DNA of 64,000 bases from assembly GCF_003987095.1 (NCBI RefSeq), contig NZ_PIQA01000001.1, positions 434,001 to 498,000 on the forward strand, read 5' to 3'. Position numbers and translations under genes: made by a program. This DNA is from Idiomarina piscisalsi. GTDB lineage: Bacteria; Pseudomonadota; Gammaproteobacteria; Enterobacterales; Alteromonadaceae. Positions 8,195 through 17,955 of this stretch are shown in pieces. Position 1 is the first letter of the stretch. Every line of letters begins with the position of its first letter. The notes under the pieces are model-generated. The model saw only the letters and a list, made by a program, of their open reading frames with translations. It was not told the DNA's origin and searched no databases.

Positions 8195-11077
8195 ATGAAA
8201 AGAATGCTAATAAACGCCACGCAGCTAGAAGAGTTGCGTGTTGCGTTGGTCGACGGCCAGCGCCTTTACGATCTGGATATTGAAAGTCCAGGACATGAAC
8301 AAAAGAAAGCGAATATCTACAAGGGTAAAATAACCCGTATAGAGCCCAGCCTCGAAGCCGCTTTCGTCGATTATGGCGCAGAGCGTCATGGTTTCCTCCC
8401 TTTAAAAGAAATTGCCAAGACTTACTTTCCAGAGGGATATACCTTCCAGGGACGTCCAAACATTAAAGACGTTGTTTCTGAAGGTCAGGAAGTCATTGTT
8501 CAAATCGACAAAGAAGAGCGTGGCCAGAAAGGCGCGGCACTAACAACCTTTATTTCTTTGGCAGGCAGTTACCTGGTATTAATGCCAAATAACCCTCGTG
8601 CCGGCGGCATTTCTCGCCGTATTGAAGGCGACGAGCGCTCTGCCTTGAAAGAAGCCCTGTCGGAAATCAACGTGCCGAAAGAAATGGGCCTTATTGTCCG
8701 TACTGCAGGCGTTGGCAAATCAAAAGAAGAATTAGAATGGGACTTAAATGTTCTTATTCATCATTGGGAAGCTATTAGCAAAGCGGCTACCGAGCGCCCT
8801 GCTCCATTCTTGATTCATCAGGAAAGTAACGTCATTTTCCGCGCCCTTCGTGACTATTTACGTCGTGACATTGGCGAAGTGCTTATCGATAGCCCGAAAG
8901 TCTACGAGCAGGTACGTAATCATATTCAAATTATTCGTCCTGACTTCTTGCAGCGCGTTAAGCAATATGAAGGCGATGTTCCATTATTCAGCCATTACCA
9001 AATTGAGAGCCAAATTGAGTCAGCGTTCCAACGTGAAGTTCGCCTACCTTCAGGTGGCTCAATTGTTATTGATCCGACCGAAGCTCTGACTTCAATAGAT
9101 ATCAACTCGTCACGCGCAACTAAAGGCGGCGATATTGAAGAAACGGCGCTGCAAACAAACCTGGAAGCGGCTGAAGAAATTGCGCGTCAACTGAGACTTC
9201 GTGATGTTGGTGGCTTAGTCGTTATCGACTTTATCGACATGACACCAGCAAGACACCAGCGTGAAGTTGAAAACCGTCTACGTGACAGTCTTGCACAAGA
9301 CCGTGCCCGTATTCAGGTGGCTCGCATTTCGCGTTTTGGCTTAATGGAAATGTCTCGTCAGCGTCTGCGTCCGTCACTTGGTGAGTCGGCAAACAATGTA
9401 TGTCCTCGCTGTAATGGTCAGGGTACTATTCGCTCTAGTGACTCGTTAGCCTTGTCTATTCTGCGCCTCATTGAAGAAGAAGCGCTGAAAGACAACACCA
9501 TACAGGTTCATGCACAAGTACCGGTAGACGTAGCAACGTACTTGTTGAACGAAAAACGTCAGTCGCTAAATCATATTGAGAAGCGTCATGATGTTAAAAT
9601 CGTGATTATTCCAAACCATCACTTAGAAACGCCACACTTCGAAGTATTGCGTATTCGTGATGATGAAGTGCCAGAAGCGGCAAGCTTTGAGTTGGTGCAA
9701 AAGCCAGAGCAACACGAGTCATCGGTTTCTATCACCTTAACTCAAGAGTCTGCTAAGTTTGACGAACCGGCACTAAAAGGTTTACAAGCGCCAAGTGCAG
9801 CGCCTGCTCCTGCACCAACACCAAAACAGCCTGAGAAACCGTCTTTATTAAAACGCTTATCGACTTGGCTGGGTAAACTTTTCGAGAGTGAAGAAGAAGC
9901 CGATAAGAACAAGCAAAGTTCTAATCAGCGTAGACCAAACCAGCGTCGAAACAGCAATAACCGCCGTGGCCGTGGTCGTCGCCCTGCTAATCGTCAACAG
10001 CAAGGTCGTAATAATACAGCAGACAAAGCGGCTGCAGATTCTGCGAAATCGGATAAGAGCACAGATGAAACTAAAGGTTCAAATAACAAGCCGAACCGCG
10101 GTAGAAACGATCGTAGACGTCGCGGCGGACGTAACCGTAACCAGCAACAGAATGCTCAAGGTGCTAATGCTCAGGTGAAGCAAAGCGCTGAGCAAGCGCC
10201 GCAAACTGAGGCAGCGCCTGAGAAACCGAAAGAAGTTAAGCCTCGCCGCCAACGTAAACCAATGGAAAAATCGGTTCGCGTTAAAGGCGATGGTTCAGTT
10301 GAGAACCAGGCATCACAGCAGCCAGCTCCTCAAGCTCAGAAAGACAGTTCTGTCGCTAAAGAAGCTGAAGCGAAAAAGCCAGTTGAGCAAAATGTTGAGT
10401 CATCAGCACCGGTAGAGAAAAATACCAATGAGCAAACTCAACAGCGTACTTTAGATCCTCGCATTCAGGCAGCTGCTGAACTTGTTGAAAACAAAGAGCA
10501 CTTACCGGTTAACGAGCAAAAGTCTGCTGAAGAACCTGCTCCTGAAGCCTCAGAAGCTCCGAAACAGGAAGAGCAAGCTCCGGAAACCCAGGTTCAGACT
10601 CCTGAACCAAGTGCCGAGGAATCACAGCCTGAGCAACCGGAAACTGTTGCAGCAACAGGAGCTAGCGATACGACAGAACCTGCTGAAGTGGCGAAGACTG
10701 AATCAGAGTCAGTTCCTTCAGTGGAAAGTGAAGCTCCAGAGCCAGTTGCGGAACAAGCTCAAGAAGACCTCTCTGAGAAAAAAGCGCGCAACCGTTCACG
10801 CCGTTCTCCAAGACATCAAAGAGCAGCGGGACAGCAACGTAAGCAAAACCGGGAAAATAAAGAGTCTAACGAGACTCCGATAATTCCAGCTCGTGATCTT
10901 AGTGGCTCAGCCTTTTCTCCAATGACTAAGGCATCTGCAGTTGAAAGACAAACGCCTTTCCAGGCTCTGAATGTTGCCTCAAAAGAAAGTCGTTTAACGT
11001 TCGTCAGAGATGAACAAACGGCAGGCTATGCCAATGCCCGTTCCCGTTCATTTGCTGAAATGACGAAATGTGACTAG
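8195..11077 (+). CDS. rne: Ribonuclease E
   Basis: Essential endonuclease for mRNA decay and rRNA/tRNA processing and the scaffold of the degradosome; bound to the inner membrane. The catalytic half is very close to E. coli: S1 domain at about residues 35-125, Mg2+-binding Asp302 and Asp345, and Zn-link Cys403/Cys406 (CPRC). The C-terminal half is low-complexity: an amphipathic membrane-targeting segment ([14 protein letters not shown], about 549-565), Arg/Asn/Gln-rich RNA-binding tracts (about 580-690), a Pro/Glu-rich linker, and an RSRRSPRH motif near 865 matching the E. coli AR2 region. The 960 residues are about 100 fewer than in E. coli, and the PNPase-binding tail is hardly recognisable. 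The start matches [10 protein letters not shown] of other RNase E proteins. Confidence 0.98.
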   Translation: MKRMLINATQLEELRVALVDGQRLYDLDIESPGHEQKKANIYKGKITRIEPSLEAAFVDYGAERHGFLPLKEIAKTYFPEGYTFQGRPNIKDVVSEGQEVIVQIDKEERGQKGAALTTFISLAGSYLVLMPNNPRAGGISRRIEGDERSALKEALSEINVPKEMGLIVRTAGVGKSKEELEWDLNVLIHHWEAISKAATERPAPFLIHQESNVIFRALRDYLRRDIGEVLIDSPKVYEQVRNHIQIIRPDFLQRVKQYEGDVPLFSHYQIESQIESAFQREVRLPSGGSIVIDPTEALTSIDINSSRATKGGDIEETALQTNLEAAEEIARQLRLRDVGGLVVIDFIDMTPARHQREVENRLRDSLAQDRARIQVARISRFGLMEMSRQRLRPSLGESANNVCPRCNGQGTIRSSDSLALSILRLIEEEALKDNTIQVHAQVPVDVATYLLNEKRQSLNHIEKRHDVKIVIIPNHHLETPHFEVLRIRDDEVPEAASFELVQKPEQHESSVSITLTQESAKFDEPALKGLQAPSAAPAPAPTPKQPEKPSLLKRLSTWLGKLFESEEEADKNKQSSNQRRPNQRRNSNNRRGRGRRPANRQQQGRNNTADKAAADSAKSDKSTDETKGSNNKPNRGRNDRRRRGGRNRNQQQNAQGANAQVKQSAEQAPQTEAAPEKPKEVKPRRQRKPMEKSVRVKGDGSVENQASQQPAPQAQKDSSVAKEAEAKKPVEQNVESSAPVEKNTNEQTQQRTLDPRIQAAAELVENKEHLPVNEQKSAEEPAPEASEAPKQEEQAPETQVQTPEPSAEESQPEQPETVAATGASDTTEPAEVAKTESESVPSVESEAPEPVAEQAQEDLSEKKARNRSRRSPRHQRAAGQQRKQNRENKESNETPIIPARDLSGSAFSPMTKASAVERQTPFQALNVASKESRLTFVRDEQTAGYANARSRSFAEMTKCD

Positions 11078-11083
11078 CACAAA

Positions 11084-11120
11084 AAAGCCAGTAAACAATC
11101 CCTGTTTACTGGCTTTCTTT
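11084..11120. terminator. Bidirectional rho-independent terminator between rne and the ComEA-like gene
   Basis: Stem aaagccagtaaac/gtttactggcttt with a 7-nt loop, starting 7 nt after the rne stop. A T-rich tail follows on the plus strand and a T6 run on the minus strand, so it should end both convergent transcripts. Confidence 0.88.
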
Positions 11121-11135
11121 TTATCTTCATTACTA

Positions 11136-11441
11136 CTAATTCAAGCGAATATTCGAGCGGTTTTTTTCAAGTGTTTTAAGGCCTATACCTTTTACATCAA
11201 GTAACTGTTCTACTTCAGTAAAGCCACCGAGCTGCTCACGCACTTCAATCAGTTTTTCTGCTTTCTTAATACCGATACCCACTAACGCCGATGATATTTC
11301 CTGGGCCGATGCCGTATTGATGTTTACACCAGTCTGCGCTTCAGCTTGTAATACAATTGGCGAAAGGGAAACTGTTGGCATTGCATGAGCTGAAAAGCCA
11401 ATAAATGACGCCAAAACAATAGGTAGCATTTTAAATTTCAT
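11136..11441 (-). CDS. Secreted helix-hairpin-helix (ComEA-like) protein
   Basis: 101 residues: a signal peptide (KFKMLPIVLASFIGFSAHA) followed by one ComEA-type HhH2 domain (VNINTASAQEISSALVGIG ... FTEVEQLLDVKGIG). Such proteins bind double-stranded DNA non-specifically in the periplasm; in naturally competent bacteria ComEA draws DNA through the outer membrane. I chose the ATG at 11441 because AAAGGA precedes it and the signal peptide then starts properly; an in-frame ATG nine codons upstream is less likely. It is monocistronic between terminators. A role in DNA uptake is plausible but unproven. Confidence 0.85.
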   Translation of the reverse strand: MKFKMLPIVLASFIGFSAHAMPTVSLSPIVLQAEAQTGVNINTASAQEISSALVGIGIKKAEKLIEVREQLGGFTEVEQLLDVKGIGLKTLEKNRSNIRLN

Positions 11442-11551
11442 AGTATGTTCATCCTTTTTGATAACCACTGCGTCACTGCAGTGGCCATACTATAAACGCT
11501 TTTTACCGGCGCTCTCTCAAATTACGATTTATAAGACAGCTCAATACGCCA

Positions 11552-12244
11552 CTAAGCTATACTTGCCAGTATGTTCTCGACAGCTTGTGCCGGGTCAGGA
11601 GACTGTGTGATAGGTCGTCCTATCACCATATAATCAACGCCGACCGATACCGCTTCAGCAGGCGTCATGGTGCGACGCTGATCATCTTTGCTGCTGCCTT
11701 CAGGCCTTATGCCGGGGGTCATTAATTTAAAGTCGTTACCGCAGGCAGCTTTTAGCATTTTTGCTTCCTGAGCCGAACAAACAACACCTTTCAGGCCCGA
11801 TGACTTAGCCAGTTTCGCTAAATACTCAACCTGCTCATTGACGCTCTTAGAAATACCCAGCTCTTTTAAGTCGCTTTCATCCATACTGGTCAACACCGTC
11901 ACACCGATAAGCAAAGGCTGATTACCTGTTTCTTTCAGCGCATCTGCAGCTGCTTTCATCATACGGCTGCCACCACTGGCATGAACGTTAACAACATCGA
12001 CCCCAAGCTTTGCGGCCGCCGTGACGGCTTTAGCGACGGTATTAGGAATGTCGTGAAACTTTAAGTCCAGAAAAATAGAAAAGCCCTTTTCTGCCAGGCT
12101 CGAAACCCATTGTGGTCCGGCTGAGGTGAATAATTCTTTTCCTACCTTTAAACCTACTTTCCCTGACGGTAATTGTTCAATTAACGCATCTGCGTCCGAA
12201 GCATTTTGATAATCTAGCGCTACATAAATTTTTGGTAATTCCAT
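11552..12244 (-). CDS. pyrF: Orotidine 5'-phosphate decarboxylase
   Basis: Last step of UMP synthesis, decarboxylating OMP. It is a TIM-barrel enzyme with the catalytic motif [11 protein letters not shown] and the phosphate-binding [16 protein letters not shown] loop. I take the ATG at 12244 (preceded by GGTGA) as the start, giving 230 residues. An ATG at 12259 inside the lapB end adds five residues and cannot be excluded. It lies directly after lapB, as in E. coli, and is probably cotranscribed with lapAB. Confidence 0.95.
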   Translation of the reverse strand: MELPKIYVALDYQNASDADALIEQLPSGKVGLKVGKELFTSAGPQWVSSLAEKGFSIFLDLKFHDIPNTVAKAVTAAAKLGVDVVNVHASGGSRMMKAAADALKETGNQPLLIGVTVLTSMDESDLKELGISKSVNEQVEYLAKLAKSSGLKGVVCSAQEAKMLKAACGNDFKLMTPGIRPEGSSKDDQRRTMTPAEAVSVGVDYMVIGRPITQSPDPAQAVENILASIA

Positions 12245-12248
12245 TCGA

Positions 12249-13406
12249 TTATTCACCATCTAATCCAAATATCGGTTTTGTTGTTGACCAGCTCTTACAC
12301 GACGGACATTGCCAATAAAGGGTATGTCCTGAAAAACCACAGTGATAACACTTATAATTTGGTCTCTGCACAATATGCTCATGTACCATTCGCTGCAGAC
12401 GCTTAAGACTGTCTCGGGCACTGCCCACGTCGGCCGCTTTTATATGCAGACCCATTAAGTGATGAAAGCCGCGCATGGTTGGGTGCTTCTCCAACGCGTT
12501 TGCCATGAAGCTTTCAGCATCTTCAATGCTCTGTGACTCAGCCATTTTCTCAGACAGTTTAATAACCGCACTAATTCCCGCTTCTTGTTCTACACAAGTG
12601 TGTAAAAAGTCGATAAAGCCATGACTGTTTCTCTTCGCTTCATACGCTTGCTCTAGTAACGGAATTGTTTCACAAACGTAGGCTTTGTCCTGGTCTATTA
12701 CTTTCGTGAGGTACTCTATTGCCTGGTTATTATCGCCCTGCTCCAGATAAATGCGTCCCAGGGACAAAGATGCCCTTACGCAGTTTGGATCCTGCTTTAA
12801 TGCCTTATTAAAATACTTCACTCTTACTGACGAGTGATCGGCCGTGTCAGCGACCTCGCAATACAACTGTCCCAGAATCACTTTTATCGATGCGTTATGT
12901 TTAACCAGTTTTAAAGCAACAATAATAGCTTTGTCCCATTCATGGGTTGCTTCATAAAGTTCAAGCAAGTGTTTTTGACTGCGCTCTTTAAACAGCTTAT
13001 TACTTTGCAGACCCTGAAACATTTTCTCTGCGCGATCATAGATGCCAGCAGCCAAATAATCTTTGCCTAACTCGTACATAGCGGTTAGGCGATCACTTTC
13101 AGATAAATTAGGGAGTGAGGTGAGATTCTTATGAATTTTTATTGCCCGCTCTACTTCACCTCGGCGGCGAAATAATTTGCCCAATGTCCAGTGAGTCTCA
13201 ATAGTCTCACTATCAACATCAAGCAACTCTACGAATAAATCGACAGCCTTATCGGGCTGATCGGAGAGCAGTAAATTAATACCTGTCGCGTACTGTTTTG
13301 AAAAGCGTTTTTGCTCTCTTCTCTCTTCTGAACGCACACTGTTGCGACCCATGAACCAACCATAGGCGGCAGCAATTGGCAGAAGTAAGAAAAGAAGCTC
13401 TAACAT
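12249..13406 (-). CDS. lapB: Lipopolysaccharide assembly protein B (TPR/rubredoxin-like)
   Basis: Inner-membrane regulator of LPS synthesis that promotes FtsH-dependent turnover of LpxC in E. coli (formerly YciM). An N-terminal transmembrane helix ([17 protein letters not shown]) leads into about nine tetratricopeptide repeats. The C-terminus is a rubredoxin-like metal knuckle with Cys353, Cys356, Cys367 and Cys370. The 385 residues compare with 389 in E. coli. It follows lapA by 11 nt. Confidence 0.96.
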   Translation of the reverse strand: MLELLFLLLPIAAAYGWFMGRNSVRSEERREQKRFSKQYATGINLLLSDQPDKAVDLFVELLDVDSETIETHWTLGKLFRRRGEVERAIKIHKNLTSLPNLSESDRLTAMYELGKDYLAAGIYDRAEKMFQGLQSNKLFKERSQKHLLELYEATHEWDKAIIVALKLVKHNASIKVILGQLYCEVADTADHSSVRVKYFNKALKQDPNCVRASLSLGRIYLEQGDNNQAIEYLTKVIDQDKAYVCETIPLLEQAYEAKRNSHGFIDFLHTCVEQEAGISAVIKLSEKMAESQSIEDAESFMANALEKHPTMRGFHHLMGLHIKAADVGSARDSLKRLQRMVHEHIVQRPNYKCYHCGFSGHTLYWQCPSCKSWSTTKPIFGLDGE

Positions 13407-13417
13407 TTAATTCTGTC

Positions 13418-13675
13418 TCATTGGTTCGACTGCTTAGCGACTAGTTTCGACAGTTTTCGGCAGCGATAACGCCAGTAAAGGTTAGAAAGTAACATGGCCA
13501 ATAATCCCACAAGAACGCCGCCACCAAAAAAAATTGCTAACAGCGACGCGACGGTCATATCAGCATTCAGAACCAGTAGATTGACGTTAATAACTTGCGT
13601 ATTTTGGGCTCCAAACGCCATGGCTAAAAGGAATATAGCCAAAACGGGAATAAGAATAAGCAACTTCCTGAGCAT
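13418..13675 (-). CDS. lapA: Lipopolysaccharide assembly protein A (LapA/YciS, DUF1049)
   Basis: A small inner-membrane protein of 85 residues with two predicted transmembrane helices (about residues 3-22 and 42-66) and a basic cytoplasmic tail. LapA acts with LapB in LPS assembly in E. coli. The AQNTQVINVNLLV stretch between the helices is typical of DUF1049. It begins just after the ihfB terminator, so lapA-lapB-pyrF needs either its own promoter or read-through. Confidence 0.92.
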   Translation of the reverse strand: MLRKLLILIPVLAIFLLAMAFGAQNTQVINVNLLVLNADMTVASLLAIFFGGGVLVGLLAMLLSNLYWRYRCRKLSKLVAKQSNQ

Positions 13676-13697
13676 GTTCGCTTACCTGTTATTTATA

Positions 13698-13731
13698 AAA
13701 AAACGGCATGCCAGTATAGCATGCCGTTTTT
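13698..13731 (-). terminator. Rho-independent terminator after ihfB
   Basis: Stem cggcatgc/gcatgccg extended by A/T pairs, with a 7-nt loop and flanking A and T runs, in the 80-bp gap between ihfB and lapA. On the minus strand it is followed by seven T residues. It should end the gyrA-to-ihfB transcript. Confidence 0.85.
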
Positions 13732-13755
13732 ATCAATCGAGCGTAAAAAACTACT

Positions 13756-14031
13756 TTATAAATCGACGCGCTCGCGCAGTTCCTTACCCGCTTTAAAATG
13801 AGGAACGTATTTCCCATCTAAATTAACCGGGTCACCGGTTTTCGGGTTACGACCAACACGTGGCGCACGATAATGCAAAGAGAAGCTTCCAAAACCTCGA
13901 ATCTCAACGCGCTTGCCCTGAGACAAGGACTGCACCATTTGTTCAAGAATTTCTTTAACAGAAGCCTCAACTTGCTTAGGAGGCAACTCATGTTTCAAAG
14001 TTAACCGTTCAATTAGCTCTGATTTTGTCAT
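13756..14031 (-). CDS. ihfB: Integration host factor subunit beta
   Basis: One half of the IHF heterodimer, a sequence-specific DNA-bending nucleoid protein. It has 91 residues. The HU/IHF signature [20 protein letters not shown] includes the Pro that intercalates at the bend. GGAGG is placed ideally before the ATG. The partner gene ihfA is in the same window at 54960-55253. It is the last gene of the cmk-rpsA-ihfB run, as in E. coli. Confidence 0.97.
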   Translation of the reverse strand: MTKSELIERLTLKHELPPKQVEASVKEILEQMVQSLSQGKRVEIRGFGSFSLHYRAPRVGRNPKTGDPVNLDGKYVPHFKAGKELRERVDL

Positions 14032-14075
14032 AACTTACCTCCTGATAAAGCCGTTTATTACGACGAAAAACTGTC

Positions 14076-15752
14076 TTAGTCGTCAGTTTTCGCCGCTTTG
14101 AACGCGTCAGCCATAGCACTGTTGATACCAGAGCTGTCTTGCTGTTTGTTGACGCTTTCTACCGCTTCTTTCTCTTCAGCTTCGTCTTTCGCTTTGATAG
14201 ACAGGCTCAGAGTGCGGTTTTTACGGTCAACGCCCATGAAGCGCGCTTCAATCTTATCACCAACGCTTAACTCAGTGCTTGCATCTTCAACGCGCTCACG
14301 CGAAATGTCTGCTGCACGTACATAACCTTCAACGCTTTCTGCTAATTCAACTTTAGCGCCTTTAGCGTCAACTTCAGTTACTGTACCTTCAACAATAGCA
14401 CCTTTTTTGTTAGCTGCCAGGTAATTGTTAAACGGATCTTCTTCTAATTGCTTGATACCTAGAGAGATACGCTCACGCTCTGCGTCAACTTGCATAACAA
14501 CAGCGGTAACTTCTTCGCCTTTCTTGTAGTCGCGAACCGCTTCTTCACCTGGAGTGTTCCAGCTGATGTCAGACAAGTGAACCAGACCGTCGATACCACC
14601 GTCCAGGCCAATGAAGATACCGAAGTCAGTGATTGACTTGATCTTACCAGTAACTTTCTCGCCTTTATTGTGGTTCTTAGCAAACTCTTCCCAAGGGTTA
14701 GGCTTGCACTGTTTAAGGCCAAGAGAAATACGACGACGTTCTTCGTCAATTTCCAGAACCATAACTTCAACAGTGTCGTCAAGGTTAACCACTTTAGAAG
14801 GATGAACGTTTTTGTTAGTCCAATCCATTTCTGAAACGTGAACAAGACCTTCAACACCCTCTTCGATTTCAACGAAGCAGCCGTAATCAGTCAAGTTCGT
14901 AACACGACCAGTTAAACGGTGACCTTCTGGGTAACGGTTTGCGATATCTGCCCAAGGATCTTCGCCCAATTGCTTCAGGCCAAGAGATACACGAGTGCGC
15001 TCACGGTCAAACTTCAATACTTTAACAGTGATTTCATCGCCAACGTTCACGATTTCGCTTGGATGCTTAACACGTTTCCAAGCCATATCAGTGATGTGCA
15101 ACAGGCCGTCTACGCCACCTAAATCTACGAATGCGCCGTAGTCAGTCAGGTTCTTAACGATACCTTGTACTTCCTGACCTTCTTGCAAGTTCTCAAGCAG
15201 CTCTTCGCGTTCTGCACTGTTTTCTTTCTCGATAACAGCACGGCGAGAAACAACAACGTTGTTGCGCTTCTGATCAAGCTTGATAACTTTGAATTCTAAG
15301 TCTTTGTTCTCAAGGTGAGTTGTTTCACGTACTGGACGTACGTCAACCAGTGAACCAGGCAAGAACGCACGAACGCCGCCAAGGTCAACTGTGAAGCCAC
15401 CTTTAACTTTACCAGAGATATAACCGGTAACAGTTGCGTTTTCTTCGTGAGCTTTTTCCAGCTGCAGCCAAGCTTCATAGCGCTTCGCTTTTTCACGAGA
15501 AAGCACGGTTTCACCGAAGCCGTCTTCAACAGCGTCAAGGGCTACGTCAACTTCGTCACCGACGTTGATTTCCAGCTCACCTTCAGCGTTGCGGAATTGT
15601 TCTGCAGGAATCGCACTTTCAGACTTAAGACCTGCATCAACTAATACCAAGTCTTTTGCGATAGAGACGATTGTGCCTTTTACGATCGAGCCCGGACGAG
15701 TTTCGACTTCTTTCAGGCTTTCTTCAAACAGCTGTGCAAAATTTTCTGACAT
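14076..15752 (-). CDS. rpsA: 30S ribosomal protein S1
   Basis: Binds mRNA and brings it to the 30S subunit; required for translating structured or SD-poor messages. It has 558 residues with six S1 repeats (E. coli 557). The two N-terminal repeats are ribosome-binding, and the following ones contain the [10 protein letters not shown] / [11 protein letters not shown] / [11 protein letters not shown] strands of RNA-binding S1 domains. It lies between cmk and ihfB. The 110-bp gap upstream carries a weak hairpin. Confidence 0.98.
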   Translation of the reverse strand: MSENFAQLFEESLKEVETRPGSIVKGTIVSIAKDLVLVDAGLKSESAIPAEQFRNAEGELEINVGDEVDVALDAVEDGFGETVLSREKAKRYEAWLQLEKAHEENATVTGYISGKVKGGFTVDLGGVRAFLPGSLVDVRPVRETTHLENKDLEFKVIKLDQKRNNVVVSRRAVIEKENSAEREELLENLQEGQEVQGIVKNLTDYGAFVDLGGVDGLLHITDMAWKRVKHPSEIVNVGDEITVKVLKFDRERTRVSLGLKQLGEDPWADIANRYPEGHRLTGRVTNLTDYGCFVEIEEGVEGLVHVSEMDWTNKNVHPSKVVNLDDTVEVMVLEIDEERRRISLGLKQCKPNPWEEFAKNHNKGEKVTGKIKSITDFGIFIGLDGGIDGLVHLSDISWNTPGEEAVRDYKKGEEVTAVVMQVDAERERISLGIKQLEEDPFNNYLAANKKGAIVEGTVTEVDAKGAKVELAESVEGYVRAADISRERVEDASTELSVGDKIEARFMGVDRKNRTLSLSIKAKDEAEEKEAVESVNKQQDSSGINSAMADAFKAAKTDD

Positions 15753-15818
15753 AATAATTAACTTCGCTTAATAAATGACGTCCACTGAAATTCCGTATGC
15801 AGCGGGGTTATTAAAAAT

Positions 15819-15843
15819 GTTCACCTGTATCCTTACTGTGAAC
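15819..15843 (-). terminator. Weak hairpin with T run between cmk and rpsA
   Basis: GTTCAC/GTGAAC stem with a 13-nt loop, followed on the minus strand by ATTTTTAAT. Its stem is short, so it may be a partial attenuator or only a leader structure of rpsA. A short GC palindrome (agggcc/ggccct) lies beside it near the cmk stop. Confidence 0.35.
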
Positions 15844-15862
15844 CCCTAATTAGGGCCAGGCC

Positions 15863-16555
15863 CTAGCTAGTTTCTGAGAGTTTGCTGTGGGCAAACGTCA
15901 ATACTTGTTCCAACACGTCATCAATCGGCGTGTCGGTAGAATCTAAATACAAAGAATCCTCCGCGGGCTTCAATGGCGCCACAGAGCGATTCATATCGCG
16001 ATCATCGCGTTCTTTAATTTCGTTCACTAATTGATCAATATTAGCATCAAAGCCCTTTTCCTTCAATTGATCAAAACGTCTTTGGGCACGCTCTTGAGGC
16101 GACGCAGTTAAAAACACTTTAGCGTCTGCGTCGGTAAATACTACAGTCCCCATATCCCGGCCGTCTGCCACTAAGCCAGGCAACTCTTTAAAGCCGCGCT
16201 GGCGGCGCAACAACGCCTCGCGTACACGCGGTAAAGCCGCAATTTTAGAGGCCATATTACCCACTTCTTCAGTGCGTATTGTCATGGTGACGTCTTCGCC
16301 CTCTAAAATAATATGCGTTAGTGACTTTTCTTCGTCTGCTTCAAATTTAACATCCAAATGAGCGGCTAAAGCCACCAGGCTTTCCTCATCTTCCGGCGTG
16401 AAGTCATGATGAATCGCAGCCAAAGCCAGTACACGATATATCGCACCGCTATCAAGCAAGTGCCACCCCAGCTTTTCTGCGAGTAACCGACTGATAGTGC
16501 CTTTCCCTGCACCACTAGGACCATCAATTGTAATGACGGGGATATGCGTTGCCAT
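15863..16555 (-). CDS. cmk: Cytidylate kinase
   Basis: Phosphorylates CMP and dCMP to the diphosphates. The P-loop is GPSGAGKGT (residues 12-20), followed by the NMP-binding LDSGAIYR and [10 protein letters not shown] motifs; the NMP-binding insert typical of CMP kinases is present. It has 230 residues (E. coli 227). It precedes rpsA. A 110-bp gap separates it from aroA and holds a good -10 element. Confidence 0.97.
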   Translation of the reverse strand: MATHIPVITIDGPSGAGKGTISRLLAEKLGWHLLDSGAIYRVLALAAIHHDFTPEDEESLVALAAHLDVKFEADEEKSLTHIILEGEDVTMTIRTEEVGNMASKIAALPRVREALLRRQRGFKELPGLVADGRDMGTVVFTDADAKVFLTASPQERAQRRFDQLKEKGFDANIDQLVNEIKERDDRDMNRSVAPLKPAEDSLYLDSTDTPIDDVLEQVLTFAHSKLSETS

Positions 16556-16599
16556 AAAATCCTCAATTTGCTCTGCGTATTGCAGCTTTTAGCGGCGCA

Positions 16600-16605
16600 A
16601 TTATA
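16600..16605 (-). promoter_or_regulatory. Candidate -10 box of a cmk-rpsA promoter
   Basis: A perfect TATAAT on the minus strand in the gap between aroA and cmk, about 45-50 nt upstream of the cmk ATG. No good -35 is seen at 16-18 bp, so the call rests on the -10 and the position. Confidence 0.4.
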
Positions 16606-16665
16606 CGCATTTGTGAAAAAATTGCATTAATCAGGAGCACGAAATAACAGGAAGGCTGAGTTTAA

Positions 16666-17955
16666 TCAGTAACTTTGACAGATTCGTGAAAACTCTTGGA
16701 AATAAGTAGGGTACGTTTTACGACAACAGTCAGGATCATTAATAGTTACGCCTACGGGCGAAAATGCGGCCAGGGAAAAGCACATTGCCATACGGTGGTC
16801 ATTGTAGGTGTCTATTTTAGCATTTTGCCAGTGCTGAACAGGATATATTTTTAGGAAATCAGCGCCCTCTTCAACATCGGCGCCCAGTTTTCGCAGTTCC
16901 ATCGCCATCGCCGATAACCGATCCGTTTCTTTAACCCGCCAGTTGGCAACATTACGAATAATGGTTGGCTTGTCTGCAAAAAGCGCTAAAGGAGCAACCG
17001 TCATAGCTGCGTCTGGGATAGCATTAAAATCTTTGTCCACCCCTTTTATAACACCTGAACCGGTCACTGTCATTTGATGCTCACCAATTTCTACGGTGCC
17101 ACCCATTGCCTGAATGACTTCTGTAAACGCTTTATCACCTTGAATAGAAGAAGCACCCACACCTTCGATAGTTATCGGCCCGCCGCCGAGCAACGCTGCT
17201 GCCATCCAATACGAAGCACCGCTGGCATCGCCTTCAACATGATAATTACCGGGGGATACATAAGATTGGCTGCCTTTTACATGAAAACGGCTTTCAGACA
17301 CACGCTCTATTACAATTCCAAAGTCAGCCAACATTTTGAGTGTTAACTCGATGTATGGCTTAGAGACCACGTCCCCTACTAAAGTTAAGGTAGAGTCGCT
17401 TTTAAGCAGTGGCAGCGCCATGAGCAACGCCGAAATAAACTGGCTGGAAACCGAACCGTCTATTGAAAAATTGCCGGCTTTAAGTCCGCACTCAATTAAT
17501 ACGGGTGGATACCCTGGTGTTTTTTCGTAGGTTATTTCAGCGCCTTGCGCTTGCAAAGCTTCGACCAAATGCTGAACAGGCCGTTCCTGCATACGAGAGT
17601 CGCCGGTGAGCTCAACCTGCTGATCCACACTTAACGTTGCCGCCAAAACCGCAATTAACGGTCGCATGGCGGTACCCGCATTACCTAAATGCAGCGAGGT
17701 GTCATTCAGTTGCCACTGCCCCGAACAACCGGTAACACGTGTCACATTATCCGACTTTTCACAGCTGACGCCTAAGCTCGCCAATGCCCCCAGCATATGC
17801 TCTGTATCTTCACTGTCGAGCAGATTATGCAAGCTGACAGGCTCAGAACAAAGCGCTGACATCAGCAACGCTCGATTAGCAATGCTTTTAGACCCCGGAA
17901 GAACAATAGTTCCGCGACACTGCGCCCGGGGTTTAAGGAAAATCGATTCAGCCAC
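16666..17955 (-). CDS. aroA: 3-phosphoshikimate 1-carboxyvinyltransferase (EPSP synthase)
   Basis: Sixth step of the shikimate pathway, joining PEP to shikimate 3-phosphate. Motifs: PGSKSIANRALL near the N-terminus, GNAGTAMRPL, and the late RVKETDRL signature. The sequence is of class I type, as in E. coli; 429 residues. The start appears to be GTG, overlapping the end of hisC by 8 nt, so translation is probably coupled. Confidence 0.97.
   Translation of the reverse strand: MAESIFLKPRAQCRGTIVLPGSKSIANRALLMSALCSEPVSLHNLLDSEDTEHMLGALASLGVSCEKSDNVTRVTGCSGQWQLNDTSLHLGNAGTAMRPLIAVLAATLSVDQQVELTGDSRMQERPVQHLVEALQAQGAEITYEKTPGYPPVLIECGLKAGNFSIDGSVSSQFISALLMALPLLKSDSTLTLVGDVVSKPYIELTLKMLADFGIVIERVSESRFHVKGSQSYVSPGNYHVEGDASGASYWMAAALLGGGPITIEGVGASSIQGDKAFTEVIQAMGGTVEIGEHQMTVTGSGVIKGVDKDFNAIPDAAMTVAPLALFADKPTIIRNVANWRVKETDRLSAMAMELRKLGADVEEGADFLKIYPVQHWQNAKIDTYNDHRMAMCFSLAAFSPVGVTINDPDCCRKTYPTYFQEFSRICQSY

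Noticed and set aside
9888-10883. Overlapping plus-strand frames (96 and 133 codons) inside the rne tail
   Set aside because: They are shifted readings of the low-complexity Gln/Glu/Pro/Arg region; the RNase E frame is intact and explains the sequence.
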